NCBI RefSeq assembly: GCF_002860125.1
Contig: NZ_PGVA01000043.1
Coordinates: forward strand, 1-64,000
Length of the DNA stretch: 64,000 nucleotides
Direction of reading: 5' to 3'
Source: Bacillus canaveralius
GTDB taxonomy: Bacteria > Bacillota > Bacilli > Bacillales > Cytobacillaceae
The first letter of the stretch is position 1. Every line of letters begins with the position of its first letter. The translations under genes were made by a program, and so were the position numbers. Below are positions 1 to 8,887 of this stretch, one piece after another. The notes below the pieces were generated by a model. The model saw only the letters and a list, made by a program, of their open reading frames with translations, was not told where the DNA came from and ran no database searches.

Positions 1-78
1 CGGCTACGCCATTATCTGGATGAGAAGGGAAATTCTTCTCCTACAAACATTTTACTCATACTGGCACTTATGTATAAT

Positions 79-1065
79 TCATTCTTCAACTAACTTTTGA
101 AAACTTTGTAAACCTTTTGGAACCGCCACGATTTCATCGTCGATTTCAAACGCAAATTTTTCATGGTTGTTTTCCAATAATTTCACTTTGCCATAATGCA
201 ATTGTCTGTGATGGTTAGGACAAACCGTGATGAGACTCAGGCTGGAAATAGAATTATCATAAGTTTGCGGATTAGGCATTACATGGTGTGTCTCTGCATA
301 ATATTCGCCATTAGGTGTTTCAAAGTAGAACGGTTCAATGCCAAGTGCAGTACATATTTCACATTTAAACCCTGAAGACCTTTGATAGTCCAGGGCAACA
401 TGGCTTTTTTCAATATATACACTGAGCGCTTCTGTTACTTCGCGAACTCCATGTATGTAAGTTCGCTCTAAAAAATGTATATCTTCGTATTGGCGAATTC
501 GAGTATTAAAAAATTCAAACTCCAGCTTTTCGGTACCACCTATACTGCTGATTATACTTTCAAAAGTATGCGGATTAAGGGGGATGGAAGCCGTTTGAAA
601 ACCGTGGACAAGGTATTTATCGTACTCAGGTGACTCCTCTTCTCTAAAATGGTCCAAAGATATTGGCCTTCTTAACAAGTTTTGTAAGTACTTAATTTCG
701 ACACTATATCTTGGTTTTTCTTTTTCATCTTTTTCTAACCATAATTCATCTCCAGAAATTGAAAGGAACGGGGATCCGAGGATTTCGATGATTGCATAAA
801 TCCCTCGCCTTAAGCGCTTTTTTCCGTTTAATTGTTCCTTTGTCCTTTGATCATGCCCCACTCGAATAACCCCCAGCTGGCCCTTTTTAAACCAGTCTTT
901 TTGCCAACGGGCCACCGAGAATAAATCATAAACTTCACCTGACAATAAAAACTCATCAATAGCCCACATTTTCGGGTTTGAAAAAAAAGTCCAATATCCA
1001 GTAGGTTCCACGCGCGTTCGCCTCCAATAGAAAACTCGACAATGTTCTTTCGTTATAACAACCAC
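79..1065 (-). CDS. EVE (PUA-like)-HNH endonuclease, likely modification-dependent type IV restriction enzyme
   Basis: 328 aa. Residues ~23-120 look like an EVE/PUA-type reader: YWTFFSNP, a WAID segment, then a basic strand-rich stretch with GVIRVGHD. The C-terminus has an HNH/zinc module: CEIC (C235, C238), an ETHHV segment (H260/H261) and VCPNHHRQLH (C282, H285/H286). EVE domains bind modified cytosine and HNH cleaves, so cutting of modified foreign DNA is the inferred role. The start is GTG at 1065 with no clear Shine-Dalgarno (SD) sequence; an in-frame TAG lies 10 codons upstream and the EVE domain begins by residue 23, so no later start fits. It stands alone: no methylase or helicase partner is adjacent. 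The domain call is good; the substrate is inferred. Confidence 0.8.
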   Translation of the reverse strand: MVVITKEHCRVFYWRRTRVEPTGYWTFFSNPKMWAIDEFLLSGEVYDLFSVARWQKDWFKKGQLGVIRVGHDQRTKEQLNGKKRLRRGIYAIIEILGSPFLSISGDELWLEKDEKEKPRYSVEIKYLQNLLRRPISLDHFREEESPEYDKYLVHGFQTASIPLNPHTFESIISSIGGTEKLEFEFFNTRIRQYEDIHFLERTYIHGVREVTEALSVYIEKSHVALDYQRSSGFKCEICTALGIEPFYFETPNGEYYAETHHVMPNPQTYDNSISSLSLITVCPNHHRQLHYGKVKLLENNHEKFAFEIDDEIVAVPKGLQSFQKLVEE

Positions 1066-1369
1066 AGCTTTAGTATGTAAAATTACGCTTGGTTTCTATC
1101 ACGTTGTAAGCAGATAACTACGAACAAAGCTTAACAAAAATTTTTCAATAAAATTACACTGTGTTCGAACATGCATAACAATAGTATTTTATACTCTGAA
1201 GCATAGAGGGATGCACTGCCAATACTATCAGTGCGAATTATTGTCACCTGAGTTCGGACAATAAGCAGTAAACATCTGTTCCCAAAAATGAAGAGGAGGG
1301 CAGTTATAGGGAAAGGATTCTCATTTGTTTTGATGTACATTAATTCTTGAAAAGGAATGGTGCGCCAGA
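1066..1369. other. Intergenic gap between divergent genes
   Basis: About 300 bases separate the nuclease gene (minus) from the 5'-nucleotidase gene (plus), so promoters for both must lie here. The stretch is AT-rich. I see a short palindrome TGTTCGAACA near 1158-1167 but no convincing -35/-10 pair, RNA gene or additional coding region. Confidence 0.4.
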
Positions 1370-3046
1370 ATGAAGAATACACAGCAGGGGTATTTCGTGA
1401 AAAGGGCAGCTGTACTATTCGTTAGTCTGTTAGCAACAACATTTATCTCCCAATTCTCCCTATCAACTTCCCATTCAATTGAACAGAACATCGAGGTGCA
1501 GCTTCTGGGGATCAACGATTTTCATGGGCAGATTGATACATCCAAAAAAGTGAACAATCGGCCTGCCGGGAGGGCGGATTATTTAGCTGCATACTTAAAG
1601 GAACGAGAAAGAACAAATCCTAACACACTGCTGGTCCATGCAGGCGATGCAGTCGGGGGAAGCTCGCCATCATCCGCATTACTGCAGGATGAACCGGCCA
1701 TTCATATGCTAAATGAACTAGGATTTGATGTCGGCACCGTTGGAAATCACGAATTTGATGAAGGTGTCCAAGAAATGATGCGTCTTATCGATGGAGGCAA
1801 ACATCCTAAAACAGCAAAAAGGTACGGTGAATTCCAAGGTGCAAATTTTCCATACGCCGTTGCAAACGTAGTTGACAAAGATACGAACAAAACAATACTC
1901 GATCCCTATGTTATTAAAGAAGTTAAGGGGAAGAAAATAGGGTTTATCGGGGTCGTATACTCTGATACTCCTAATATTTTGGATTCGAGCAAGGTTAAAG
2001 ATGTTAAGTTCACAGATGAAGTGACAGCCATTAATAAATATTCAAAAGAGTTAAAGGATCAGGGTATAGAAGCAATTGTTGTGCTTGCCCACAATCCAGG
2101 AAAATCCGAGATCGATGGGTCGAAACCGACTGGGGAAATTGTTGATTTTGCCAGACAAGTCGATGATGAAGTAGATGTAATCTTTGGTGCGCATAACCAC
2201 ACCTATTTGAACTCGATAGTGGATGGCAAATTGCTTGTCCAAGCGTATTCCGCCGGAACGGCATTTGCCGATGTCGACCTCGTTATCGACGCTGCAACCG
2301 GGGATATAATCGAAAAAAAAGCGGAAATTATCGTAACCTATCAAGATGCAATCGAAGCGGATCGCCAAATGACTGAAATAGTCGCCGCATATCAAGAAGA
2401 TGTTAGCGAGACGATTCATGAAAAAATTGGTGAAACCGGAGTGGAGCTGACAAGAGGGCAAAACGCAGCTGGAGAATCTGATTTTGGTACGCTAATTGCA
2501 GACAGCATGCGGCACACGATGAACACTGACTTTGCCTTTATTGAATCGGCTGGTATTCGTGCGGATCTTGATGCAGGACCGATTACATGGGGTGAATTGT
2601 TTACTGCGCTGCCATTCGGCAACCGCTTAATGAGTTTAACTATGACTGGCTCTCAAGTGCGCGATGCTTTAAATCAGCAGTGGTCTCCCAAGAAGCGTAT
2701 GCTGCAAATTTCCGGCCTGAAATATACCTGGTCAAACGAATTACCAGCCGGACAAAAAGTGGTTGACATTTACTTACCGACTGGTGAAAAGATCAATCCT
2801 GACTCTGAATATTCAGTGGCCGTCAATACCTTCCTGGCTATGGGGAAAGACAACTTCACAGCATTTACTAACGGCAAAAACCGAGTAAAAGGCCCGGTGG
2901 ATTTAGATGCTCTTACCGGCTATGTGGAAGCACAGCCAAAACCTATCATAGCTTCAGCTGGCAGTCGAGTTACTAAATTAAATAATGAATTCGTTCTTGC
3001 ACCTAAAGTTGATCTGTATGGAGCGGTGGTTTCTAATGAACCATAG
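1370..3046 (+). CDS. Secreted 5'-nucleotidase / UDP-sugar hydrolase family phosphoesterase
   Basis: 558 aa exported protein with a signal peptide (residues ~10-35). The N-terminal calcineurin-like phosphoesterase domain shows the metal-binding motifs NDFHG (D50, H52), AGD (~91-93), GNHEFD (125-130) and GAHNH (273-277). The remainder matches a 5'-nucleotidase C-terminal substrate-binding domain. It should hydrolyse extracellular nucleotides to nucleosides plus phosphate. There is no LPXTG or C-terminal membrane anchor, so it is probably released. The ATG at 1370 is 13 bases from a weak AAGGA. A GTG at 1397 in the same frame has AGGGG six bases upstream and would give a tidier signal peptide beginning MKRAAVLF; the start is therefore uncertain. 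Confidence 0.85.
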   Translation: MKNTQQGYFVKRAAVLFVSLLATTFISQFSLSTSHSIEQNIEVQLLGINDFHGQIDTSKKVNNRPAGRADYLAAYLKERERTNPNTLLVHAGDAVGGSSPSSALLQDEPAIHMLNELGFDVGTVGNHEFDEGVQEMMRLIDGGKHPKTAKRYGEFQGANFPYAVANVVDKDTNKTILDPYVIKEVKGKKIGFIGVVYSDTPNILDSSKVKDVKFTDEVTAINKYSKELKDQGIEAIVVLAHNPGKSEIDGSKPTGEIVDFARQVDDEVDVIFGAHNHTYLNSIVDGKLLVQAYSAGTAFADVDLVIDAATGDIIEKKAEIIVTYQDAIEADRQMTEIVAAYQEDVSETIHEKIGETGVELTRGQNAAGESDFGTLIADSMRHTMNTDFAFIESAGIRADLDAGPITWGELFTALPFGNRLMSLTMTGSQVRDALNQQWSPKKRMLQISGLKYTWSNELPAGQKVVDIYLPTGEKINPDSEYSVAVNTFLAMGKDNFTAFTNGKNRVKGPVDLDALTGYVEAQPKPIIASAGSRVTKLNNEFVLAPKVDLYGAVVSNEP

Positions 3047-3060
3047 TAGAAGGGAAAATG

Positions 3061-3096
3061 GAACAAACCCGGTTCGATGACCGGGTTGTTCTTTTT
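3061..3096 (+). terminator. Rho-independent terminator after the 5'-nucleotidase gene
   Basis: A 12-bp GC-rich stem (GAACAAACCCGGT pairing with ACCGGGTTGTTC, one bulged A) with a 6-base loop is followed by five T. Confidence 0.9.
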
Positions 3097-3470
3097 AAAC
3101 AGATTAAAACTTCGATCTCTACTTTGGTCCTATTGTGATATTCTCTGTTTTCTGCAAAAATAGTCTTTTTCAATTTAAGAAAGGGAGTTTCGATTAGAGA
3201 GTAAGCTTTTTGCCTCTATTTTAAGGGGAAGGTTTTCTGTACTCTTACGCTAGACATACGTATGACGGAACGCTCCTAAAAGAAGTGAGGACGCAGGAGA
3301 TTCTAACAAGTTAAATACAAACACATTATCACGAATATTAGTAGTTTTCAAAGCTCCTGATAGCATTATGAAAACAAGAAAGGCCTATCGCTCAGACAAA
3401 ATATCTCAGGTTAGGCCAAGTGGCAAAAAATGAAAGCTAAATGATTACCTTGAAAATACAGCCGCAAAGC
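3097..3470. other. Gap between convergent genes, mostly featureless
   Basis: About 370 bases between the nucleotidase terminator and the end of bioB. Apart from the weak hairpin near 3382-3417 (listed separately) I see no open reading frame with a ribosome binding site, no repeat and no RNA gene. Confidence 0.4.
3382..3417 (-). terminator. Possible terminator of the bioY-bioB transcript
   Basis: On the minus strand GGCCTA pairs with TAGGCC about 24 bases later and is followed by a T-rich run (TTTCTTGTTTTC). The inner part of the hairpin pairs poorly, so this is a weak call. Confidence 0.4.
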
Positions 3471-4475
3471 TTATAATGCTGCAGTTTCAGCCTCTTCTTT
3501 AATAAAATCAATTTCGAATCCCAAATCCTTTAACATCTGGTGGTCTGCTGTGCCTTCCTGTCCTTCTGTTGTTAAGTAGTTTCCTAAAAAAATAGAATTT
3601 GCAGGATATAATCCTAGCGGTTGCAGGCTGCGTAAATTAACTTCTCTGCCACCGGAAATGCGAATTTCTTTTGAAGGATTAATAAACCGCATTAAACATA
3701 ATACCTTTAAGCAATACCGCGGATTAAGTTCATCAACACCTTCTAATGGTGTTCCAGCGATAGCGTGCAGAAAATTTACTGGAATTGAATCAGCATCTAA
3801 AATTTTTAAGCTCCTGGCCATATCGATGACATCCTGCTGAGTTTCCTTCATTCCGATAATAACACCGGAGCAGGGGGAAATTCCGGCTTCTTTTATAAGT
3901 TGGACAGTATCTACCCGATCTTGATATGTATGTGAGGTTGTAATGGATTCATGGTGATTTTCAGATGTGTTGATATTATGGTTGTACCTTTCGACTCCGG
4001 CATTTTTCAATCTTTTTGCCTGATCTGGTTTGATGAGGCCGAGGCAGGCACAAATTTTAAGATTATATTTCTCTTTGATCTCTTCAACGGCGGAGACAAC
4101 GGTATCGATTTCTTTATCACTCGGACCGCGTCCGCTTGCGACAATACAGTAAGTGCCAACATTAAGCTGGTACGCTTGTTCGGCTCCCTTCAGAATAGTC
4201 GTCTTATCTACCATTCTATACTTCGGAATTGGAGCAGTCGAAACACTCGATTGTGAACAATAACCGCAATTTTCCGGACATAATCCTGATTTAGTATTAA
4301 TGATCATATTCAGTTTTACGTTATTTCCATAGTAAAATCTACGGATTAAGTAAGCGCTGTTCAGCAGGTCAAGAAGCTCCTCATCGGGACAATTTAGAAT
4401 GTTGAATGCTTCCTCATCGGAAATTTCTCTGCCCTTTAAAACATCAAATGCAAGCTGTTTCCAGTTTTCCATCAT
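3471..4475 (-). CDS. bioB: Biotin synthase
   Basis: 334 aa radical SAM enzyme that inserts sulfur into dethiobiotin, the last step of biotin synthesis in the cytosol. The [4Fe-4S]/SAM motif CPENCGYC (C66, C70, C73) is present, and the length and family-wide motifs such as YNHNINTSE and GGREVNLRS are normal. AAGGAGG lies about five bases before the ATG (ATGATG) at 4475. It follows bioY by 15 bases and is surely co-transcribed with it from the BirA-controlled promoter upstream of bioY. No other bio genes are in the window, so bioWAFD would lie elsewhere or be missing. Confidence 0.97.
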   Translation of the reverse strand: MMENWKQLAFDVLKGREISDEEAFNILNCPDEELLDLLNSAYLIRRFYYGNNVKLNMIINTKSGLCPENCGYCSQSSVSTAPIPKYRMVDKTTILKGAEQAYQLNVGTYCIVASGRGPSDKEIDTVVSAVEEIKEKYNLKICACLGLIKPDQAKRLKNAGVERYNHNINTSENHHESITTSHTYQDRVDTVQLIKEAGISPCSGVIIGMKETQQDVIDMARSLKILDADSIPVNFLHAIAGTPLEGVDELNPRYCLKVLCLMRFINPSKEIRISGGREVNLRSLQPLGLYPANSIFLGNYLTTEGQEGTADHQMLKDLGFEIDFIKEEAETAAL

Positions 4476-4490
4476 AGTGTCCTCCTTGGA

Positions 4491-5090
4491 TTAAGATGCT
4501 AAACGATTCGCTCTTTTAAACAGGCCTTTTGAAAGAACGGTTTTGTCTAAACGGTGGGCTAATAATCCAGCACAGACAGCTAAGAAGATATCTTTCGGAA
4601 GCGGAACAACCATCCAGAGCCATGCCATTGTATAGGTGAAACCTTCCGGGGCTGCTGCCCATAGCTTATAAGCAAAATACATCCAATTTGTTCCGAATGC
4701 GTAATTAATCATCATTCCCACTAAGGATGCAATGATATAAGTACTAACCGCTTTGCTTTTTTCAACAATTTTTCCAGCGAAATAAGCTGTAAAAATAAAT
4801 GAAATAATAAAGCCGAAGGTAGGACTTAGAATATGTGCAAATCCGCCTCCGAATTTTGCAAAAACTGGTATTCCGAGCAGACCGACCAATGCATAAACGA
4901 TCATGGCAATGGCTCCTAAACGGCTTCCCAGAATAATACCCGCTAAGATAGCAAAGAACGTTTGTAAAGTAATCGGAACACCGCCAACGACCATAAATGG
5001 CACGATTGACGTAATGTTTGCCCCTATACACATTAGCGCAACAAATAATGGTACAAGGGTTAAATCAAAAGTAGTAAGTTTCCTGTTCAT
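4491..5090 (-). CDS. bioY: Biotin ECF transporter S component BioY
   Basis: 199 aa integral membrane protein with about six hydrophobic segments and the BioY signatures GGVPITLQTFF (~36-46) and GGGFAHILSPTFGF (~81-94). It binds biotin and works with the energy-coupling module EcfA-A'-T, which is not in this window. AAGGAGGG is six bases upstream of the ATG. It is first in a two-gene operon with bioB, so uptake and the final synthetic step are expressed together and shut off by biotin-bound BirA. Confidence 0.95.
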   Translation of the reverse strand: MNRKLTTFDLTLVPLFVALMCIGANITSIVPFMVVGGVPITLQTFFAILAGIILGSRLGAIAMIVYALVGLLGIPVFAKFGGGFAHILSPTFGFIISFIFTAYFAGKIVEKSKAVSTYIIASLVGMMINYAFGTNWMYFAYKLWAAAPEGFTYTMAWLWMVVPLPKDIFLAVCAGLLAHRLDKTVLSKGLFKRANRLAS

Positions 5091-5119
5091 CTTATCCCTC
5101 CTTGAATTGTCATAATCTA

Positions 5120-5149
5120 AAGATAAATCGGTTAGTTATCATATGTCAA
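5120..5149 (-). promoter_or_regulatory. SigA-type promoter of bioY-bioB
   Basis: On the minus strand TTGACA (5149-5144) is separated by 18 bases from TATCTT (5125-5120). The -35 hexamer is embedded in the left arm of the BirA box. Confidence 0.65.
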
Positions 5150-5172
5150 CCTAAATGTTATTTTAGTTGACA
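5144..5172. promoter_or_regulatory. BirA operator (biotin box)
   Basis: Perfect inverted repeat TGTCAAC - 15 bases - GTTGACA. Spacing and arm sequence fit the Firmicutes BirA box (TTGTTAAC-N15-GTTAACAA type), and it overlaps the -35 of the bioY promoter. Repression by BirA-biotinoyl-AMP is the expected regulation. Confidence 0.9.
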
Positions 5173-5316
5173 AAAAGTTCTCTTTGTACGGATCCGAGTT
5201 ATCAGAAGCAAAGTAAAGCGATTCAAAGATCTGCCTTTTACGGGTAGCTAATTGTGGAAGGGGATTTTGTAATGAGGAAGTATAGAAGGCATATGGAAAA
5301 AGATAAAGGAAATCCG

Positions 5317-5345
5317 TTGAATTAAAAATTTACAACTATTACAAT
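5317..5345 (+). promoter_or_regulatory. Putative SigA promoter for the 90-aa gene
   Basis: TTGAAT (5317-5322), 17-base spacer, TACAAT (5340-5345), about 45 bases upstream of the ATG at 5390. Confidence 0.5.
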
Positions 5346-5389
5346 AAAATTAGATAAAGGAAAACCTTTGAAAATTGAGGTGAAATCTA

Positions 5390-5662
5390 ATGAAGTGGCA
5401 AGAAGTCCGGGAAATTTATCCTAATCAATATGTATTGTTGTCTGTTATAAATGCTCGTATGGTAGGTAATAAAAAGATTATCGATGATGTTGCTTTAGTT
5501 CGTCCTATTAAGGATTCACAAGAAGCTACAAAAGAACTTATAAATGCTAGAAAAGATACTATTGTCTATCATACAGACAATGAAGAACTTGTCATAGAAG
5601 TTAGGAAGACATCTGGTTTGCGAGGCTTAAGAAGAAGAAATTGTGTTATGGGAACGGTTTGA
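5390..5662 (+). CDS. Small conserved protein of unknown function, partner of a retropepsin-like gene
   Basis: 90 aa, soluble, no known catalytic motif. It begins KWQEVREIYPNQYVLL and has a conserved-looking VYHTDNEEL near residue 60. GAGGTG lies seven bases before the ATG. From memory, proteins starting this way occur next to small retroviral-type aspartic proteases in Firmicutes, and here the remnant of such a protease starts inside its 3' end, which suggests translational coupling of the pair. The function is not known. The reading frame is intact even though the protease partner is broken. Confidence 0.65.
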   Translation: MKWQEVREIYPNQYVLLSVINARMVGNKKIIDDVALVRPIKDSQEATKELINARKDTIVYHTDNEELVIEVRKTSGLRGLRRRNCVMGTV

Positions 5663-5978
5663 TATCCACTTCAGTTGAAATAGGATAAAAGGAAGTACAA
5701 GGTTATCGAAAATGTTGTTATCGGTACAGGTGCTGCCCATTCTATCATTGTTGTAGATGAAGTAGATGAAATAGACATTTTTTTTGAGCCCGGCGATAGA
5801 TTAGTCAGCAGTATAGGGATTGGTGGAGAGGAATATAGTTTCTCGAAAAAAGTTGATTATATTAAACTCGGGAGATACAATTGTTAACGTTGTTTACATT
5901 GATTTTGGAAATATACATGGTTTAAATATTACCGTTCCAAGAGAATATGCGAGTATTCATACATCAGCGTATAAGTAG
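5641..5978 (+). pseudogene. Decayed retropepsin-like aspartic protease, copy 1
   Basis: Three reading frames must be joined to recover a protein resembling the copy at 6072-6448. The N-terminal part reads CYGNGLISTSVEIG from 5644 and then hits TAA. Adding one base near 5684 continues as YKRKYKVIENVVIGTGA. A second shift near 5870, one extra G in CGGGAG, restores DTIVNVVYIDFGN. The catalytic DTG is GTG here (Asp to Gly), so even a repaired product would be inactive. It overlaps the end of the 90-aa gene and ends at TAG 5976-5978. The homology to copy 2 is direct, residue by residue. Confidence 0.75.
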
Positions 5979-6071
5979 ATGGGAAAAGGAATAAGACGGG
6001 GATTTTTTGAACAATTTCTTGAACGATTCCTATTATTTGCAGATCGGTGCTAACTACTCCGGTCTTTTATT

Positions 6072-6448
6072 TTATATGTCTAATGATAACGCCAATTTCC
6101 TTAAATCAATCACAGCATTTAACTTCATAAGGATATCAAGGCCGAGAAGTCCATTTATATGACCTTGAGGATCGATGACTCCAAAATCCAACTTCACTTT
6201 ACTGAGATTAACCGACCCAAGATTTACGCCGTCAACCTGCTTGGAAAAAAAGTTATAAAGGCTGCCGCCGACACCGTAAAAAGAATGTACATAATCGTCA
6301 AGTTCAGCAAAAATTCCTATCTCCTCAACAACATCGGGGGAAAAGATCGTTTCCGCGGCTCCCGTATCAATGACAATGTTCTCAATCACAATTGAGTTTC
6401 CACGAAAGAAATGAATAAAAGCCCATCTCTATACTCGATGTTTATCAT
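6072..6448 (-). pseudogene. Retropepsin-like aspartic protease, copy 2, with an N-terminal frameshift
   Basis: The longest open frame (6072-6389, 105 aa) starts only seven residues before the catalytic DTGA, too short for the retropepsin fold. In another frame an ATG at 6448, with AGGGG five bases upstream, gives MINIEYRDGLLFIS and then ends at TGA. Adding one T to the T-run at 6405-6407 joins the two into ISFRGNSIVIENIVIDTGA, the normal family N-terminus. So this looks like a one-base deletion in an otherwise intact gene; DTGA and the GLLGLDIL flap-side motif are kept. A -1 ribosomal slip or a sequencing error would give the same picture. It is convergent with copy 1. Confidence 0.75.
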
Positions 6449-6602
6449 ATTGACCCCTAAATCCGAATAATTATTTGATTTGAATTTCGATCTTCTGTTT
6501 TGCTTTTACAGGCATGGGTTTTTTCTTTTTATTGTGTGTATGCTAAGCTTTGAATGTCAACACCAAAAATATTCCAGAAGAACAAAAGGAGGTGGTGCCC
6601 AT

Positions 6603-8669
6603 ATGACAACGAACAATAAACCTAATAGATTAGCCAAGGAAAAGTCGCCGTACTTACTTCAACATGCCTACAACCCAGTCGACTGGTACCCTTGGGGAGA
6701 AGAAGCATTTGAAAAAGCGAAAATAGAAAATAAACCCGTTTTTGTAAGCATTGGTTATTCAACGTGTCATTGGTGCCACGTTATGGAACGAGAATCATTC
6801 GAGGATGAAGAAGTGGCCAAGCTTTTAAACGAGAGGTTTGTTTCAATCAAGGTCGATCGCGAGGAACGCCCTGATATTGATTCGATCTATATGAATATTT
6901 GCCAGCTGATGACGGGTCATGGCGGTTGGCCGCTTAATGTGTTTATTACACCGGACCAAAAGCCGTTTTATGCCGGGACTTATTTTCCTCCTGAGAGTAA
7001 GTATGGGGTACCCGGTTTCAAAGAAGTCATCACCCAGCTTTATGATCAGTACCAAAATAACCGGGATAAAATTGATACAATTGCAGCCGAGGCTACCGAA
7101 GCGCTGCGGCTGTCTGCAGAGCGAAGCGGGGCAGAACTGCTTTCTGCAGATGTCCTTCACAAAACTTATCAGGAATTATCGAACCGGTTTAACAGCATCT
7201 ATGGGGGTTTTGGCGATGCCCCGAAGTTTCCGATGCCGCACACGCTGATATTTTTGCTCAAATACTACAAATGGACAGATGCAGAAATAGCTTTGAAAAT
7301 GGTTGAAAGAACTTTAAATGCGATGGCGGATGGGGGAATCTATGATCACGTCGGATTTGGGTTTGCCCGCTACTCTGTTGATGAACAATGGCTCGTTCCG
7401 CATTTTGAAAAAATGCTGTATGACAATGCCTTGCTTCTTTACGCATATGCCGAGACTTACCAGGTGACCAATGACAGCCGCTATAAGGAAATTGTCGAGC
7501 AAATTGTCACTTTTGTTGACCGGGAAATGACCGATCAGCAAGGAGCTTTTTACTCTGCGATCGATGCGGATAGTGAGGGGGTTGAAGGCAAGTACTATGT
7601 TTGGTCAAAACAAGAGATCATAGATTTGCTTGGAGAAAAGAATGGGGAGTTTTACTCAAGAATCTACGATATAACGTCAAATGGAAATTTTGAAGGTGAA
7701 AATATCCCGAATTTGCTTCAAAGCAATATGGCCAAAACATTCTCAGAAGCTGGCTTGAGCACCGAAGATGGAAAACAAAAGCTTGAGGAACTTCGGAAAG
7801 TGCTACTTGAAAAACGTACGCAGCGCGTCTATCCGCATTTAGATGATAAAATTTTAACAGCCTGGAATGCACTGATGATTGCTGGGCTCGCGAAGGCCGG
7901 ACAGGCGCTGCAAAACGAAGCGTATTTTGAAAAAGCTGAAAAAGCTCTGCAATTTATTGAAAAGCAGCTTGTCGTTGACGGTGAATTGCTTGCCCGATAC
8001 AGGGATGGGGAAGCAAAATACCTGGCCTATTTGGATGACTGGGCTTTTCTGCTTTGGAGCTATCTTGAAATGTATGAAGGTACAGCGAATATGGAGTACT
8101 TGAGCAAGGCCGTTGAAACGGCCAGAAAGCTGCGGTCGTTTTTCTGGGATGAACAAGACGGGGGCTTCTTTTTTACAAGAGCGGACAGTGAGTCACTCAT
8201 CGTCAGGGAAAAGCAAGCTTATGATGGGGCGATTCCTTCGGGTAACAGTGTGGCAGCCGTTAATCTTTTGAGGCTTGGCCATTTTACAGGTGACACTGAA
8301 TGGCTTGATATGGCTGATGAAATATTGAAGGTGTTTAAGCCGGATATCCAAGCGTACGGATCAGGGCATACATTTTTATTGCAATCTTTGTTGCTGAAGG
8401 AATTCCCGATGAAAGAAGTCGTGATTGTGGGAGAAGCAAGACAGCGGCTTGAACTTTTCGAAGAGCTGCGATCAAAATATACTCCGGAATTGGCTGTGGT
8501 CACTTCAGCGAGTGATGAAGGTTTACATACAATCTATGAGAGAGGATACCGGCCACTCGCCGATCGTTCATTAACCGTCTATATATGTGAGAACTTCGCC
8601 TGTAAGCAGCCATTAACATCGAAGCACGAAGTATTGTCGGAACTAAAAATTAATGAAAATGAGTCGTAA
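6603..8669 (+). CDS. yyaL: YyaL family protein (DUF255 thioredoxin-like plus (alpha/alpha)6 barrel)
   Basis: 688 aa, the usual length of YyaL / spermatogenesis-associated protein 20. The N-terminal DUF255 domain is thioredoxin-like with CHWC (C55, C58) within [10 protein letters not shown]. The rest is a glycosidase-like alpha/alpha barrel region with [13 protein letters not shown] and AYLDDWAF motifs. The biochemical role is not established. The open frame extends to 6480, but AAAGGAGGTG at 6585-6594 lies eight bases before the ATG at 6603 and the family begins [15 protein letters not shown], so 6603 is the start. It is a single-gene unit with its own terminator. Confidence 0.93.
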   Translation: MTTNNKPNRLAKEKSPYLLQHAYNPVDWYPWGEEAFEKAKIENKPVFVSIGYSTCHWCHVMERESFEDEEVAKLLNERFVSIKVDREERPDIDSIYMNICQLMTGHGGWPLNVFITPDQKPFYAGTYFPPESKYGVPGFKEVITQLYDQYQNNRDKIDTIAAEATEALRLSAERSGAELLSADVLHKTYQELSNRFNSIYGGFGDAPKFPMPHTLIFLLKYYKWTDAEIALKMVERTLNAMADGGIYDHVGFGFARYSVDEQWLVPHFEKMLYDNALLLYAYAETYQVTNDSRYKEIVEQIVTFVDREMTDQQGAFYSAIDADSEGVEGKYYVWSKQEIIDLLGEKNGEFYSRIYDITSNGNFEGENIPNLLQSNMAKTFSEAGLSTEDGKQKLEELRKVLLEKRTQRVYPHLDDKILTAWNALMIAGLAKAGQALQNEAYFEKAEKALQFIEKQLVVDGELLARYRDGEAKYLAYLDDWAFLLWSYLEMYEGTANMEYLSKAVETARKLRSFFWDEQDGGFFFTRADSESLIVREKQAYDGAIPSGNSVAAVNLLRLGHFTGDTEWLDMADEILKVFKPDIQAYGSGHTFLLQSLLLKEFPMKEVVIVGEARQRLELFEELRSKYTPELAVVTSASDEGLHTIYERGYRPLADRSLTVYICENFACKQPLTSKHEVLSELKINENES

Positions 8670-8701
8670 AAGGGAATCGGAACAAAAAGAAATTATCAAC
8701 C

Positions 8702-8740
8702 AAACACGCTATCTGTAAACGATGGTGTGTTTTATTTTTT
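8702..8740 (+). terminator. Terminator after yyaL
   Basis: An 11-bp stem (AACACGCTATC with GATGGTGTGTT, two G-T pairs) is followed by TTTATTTTTT. Confidence 0.8.
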
Positions 8741-8766
8741 AAATCAATAACCAGAAAATTATAAAA

Positions 8767-8824
8767 TCAATCATATCATTCAAAAACTATAAAAATATGA
8801 AAGGAAATGAATGATAATGATTGA
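8767..8824. promoter_or_regulatory. Large inverted repeat upstream of fruR, candidate FruR operator
   Basis: TCAATCATATCATTCA (8767-8782) and TGAATGATAATGATTGA (8808-8824) are reverse complements except for one extra base, separated by 25 AT-rich bases. The position just upstream of the fru operon suggests autoregulation by FruR. That assignment is inference. Confidence 0.55.
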
Positions 8825-8828
8825 TTTT

Positions 8829-8842
8829 TGAAATCGGTTACA
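8829..8842. promoter_or_regulatory. Candidate cre site (CcpA) upstream of fruR
   Basis: TGAAATCGGTTACA matches 12 of 14 positions of TGWAARCGYTWNCA. It lies about 45 bases before the fruR start, consistent with carbon catabolite repression of the fructose operon. Confidence 0.5.
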
Positions 8843-8887
8843 GTAAGATGGAACCATAAAGAGAAACGAGTTAAGGGGGTGGTTTAC

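Noticed and set aside
1150-1180. TGTTCGAACA palindrome as a LexA box
   Set aside because: It lacks the GAAC-N4-GTTC spacing and has no promoter around it.
5272-5325. 17-codon frame MRKYRRHMEKDKGNPLN with AAGGGG upstream
   Set aside because: It has a plausible ribosome binding site but is very short, contains the -35 of the next promoter at its end, and has no known relatives.
6120-8500. Several open frames of 60-110 codons opposite or within yyaL and the protease gene
   Set aside because: Shadow frames of real genes without ribosome binding sites.
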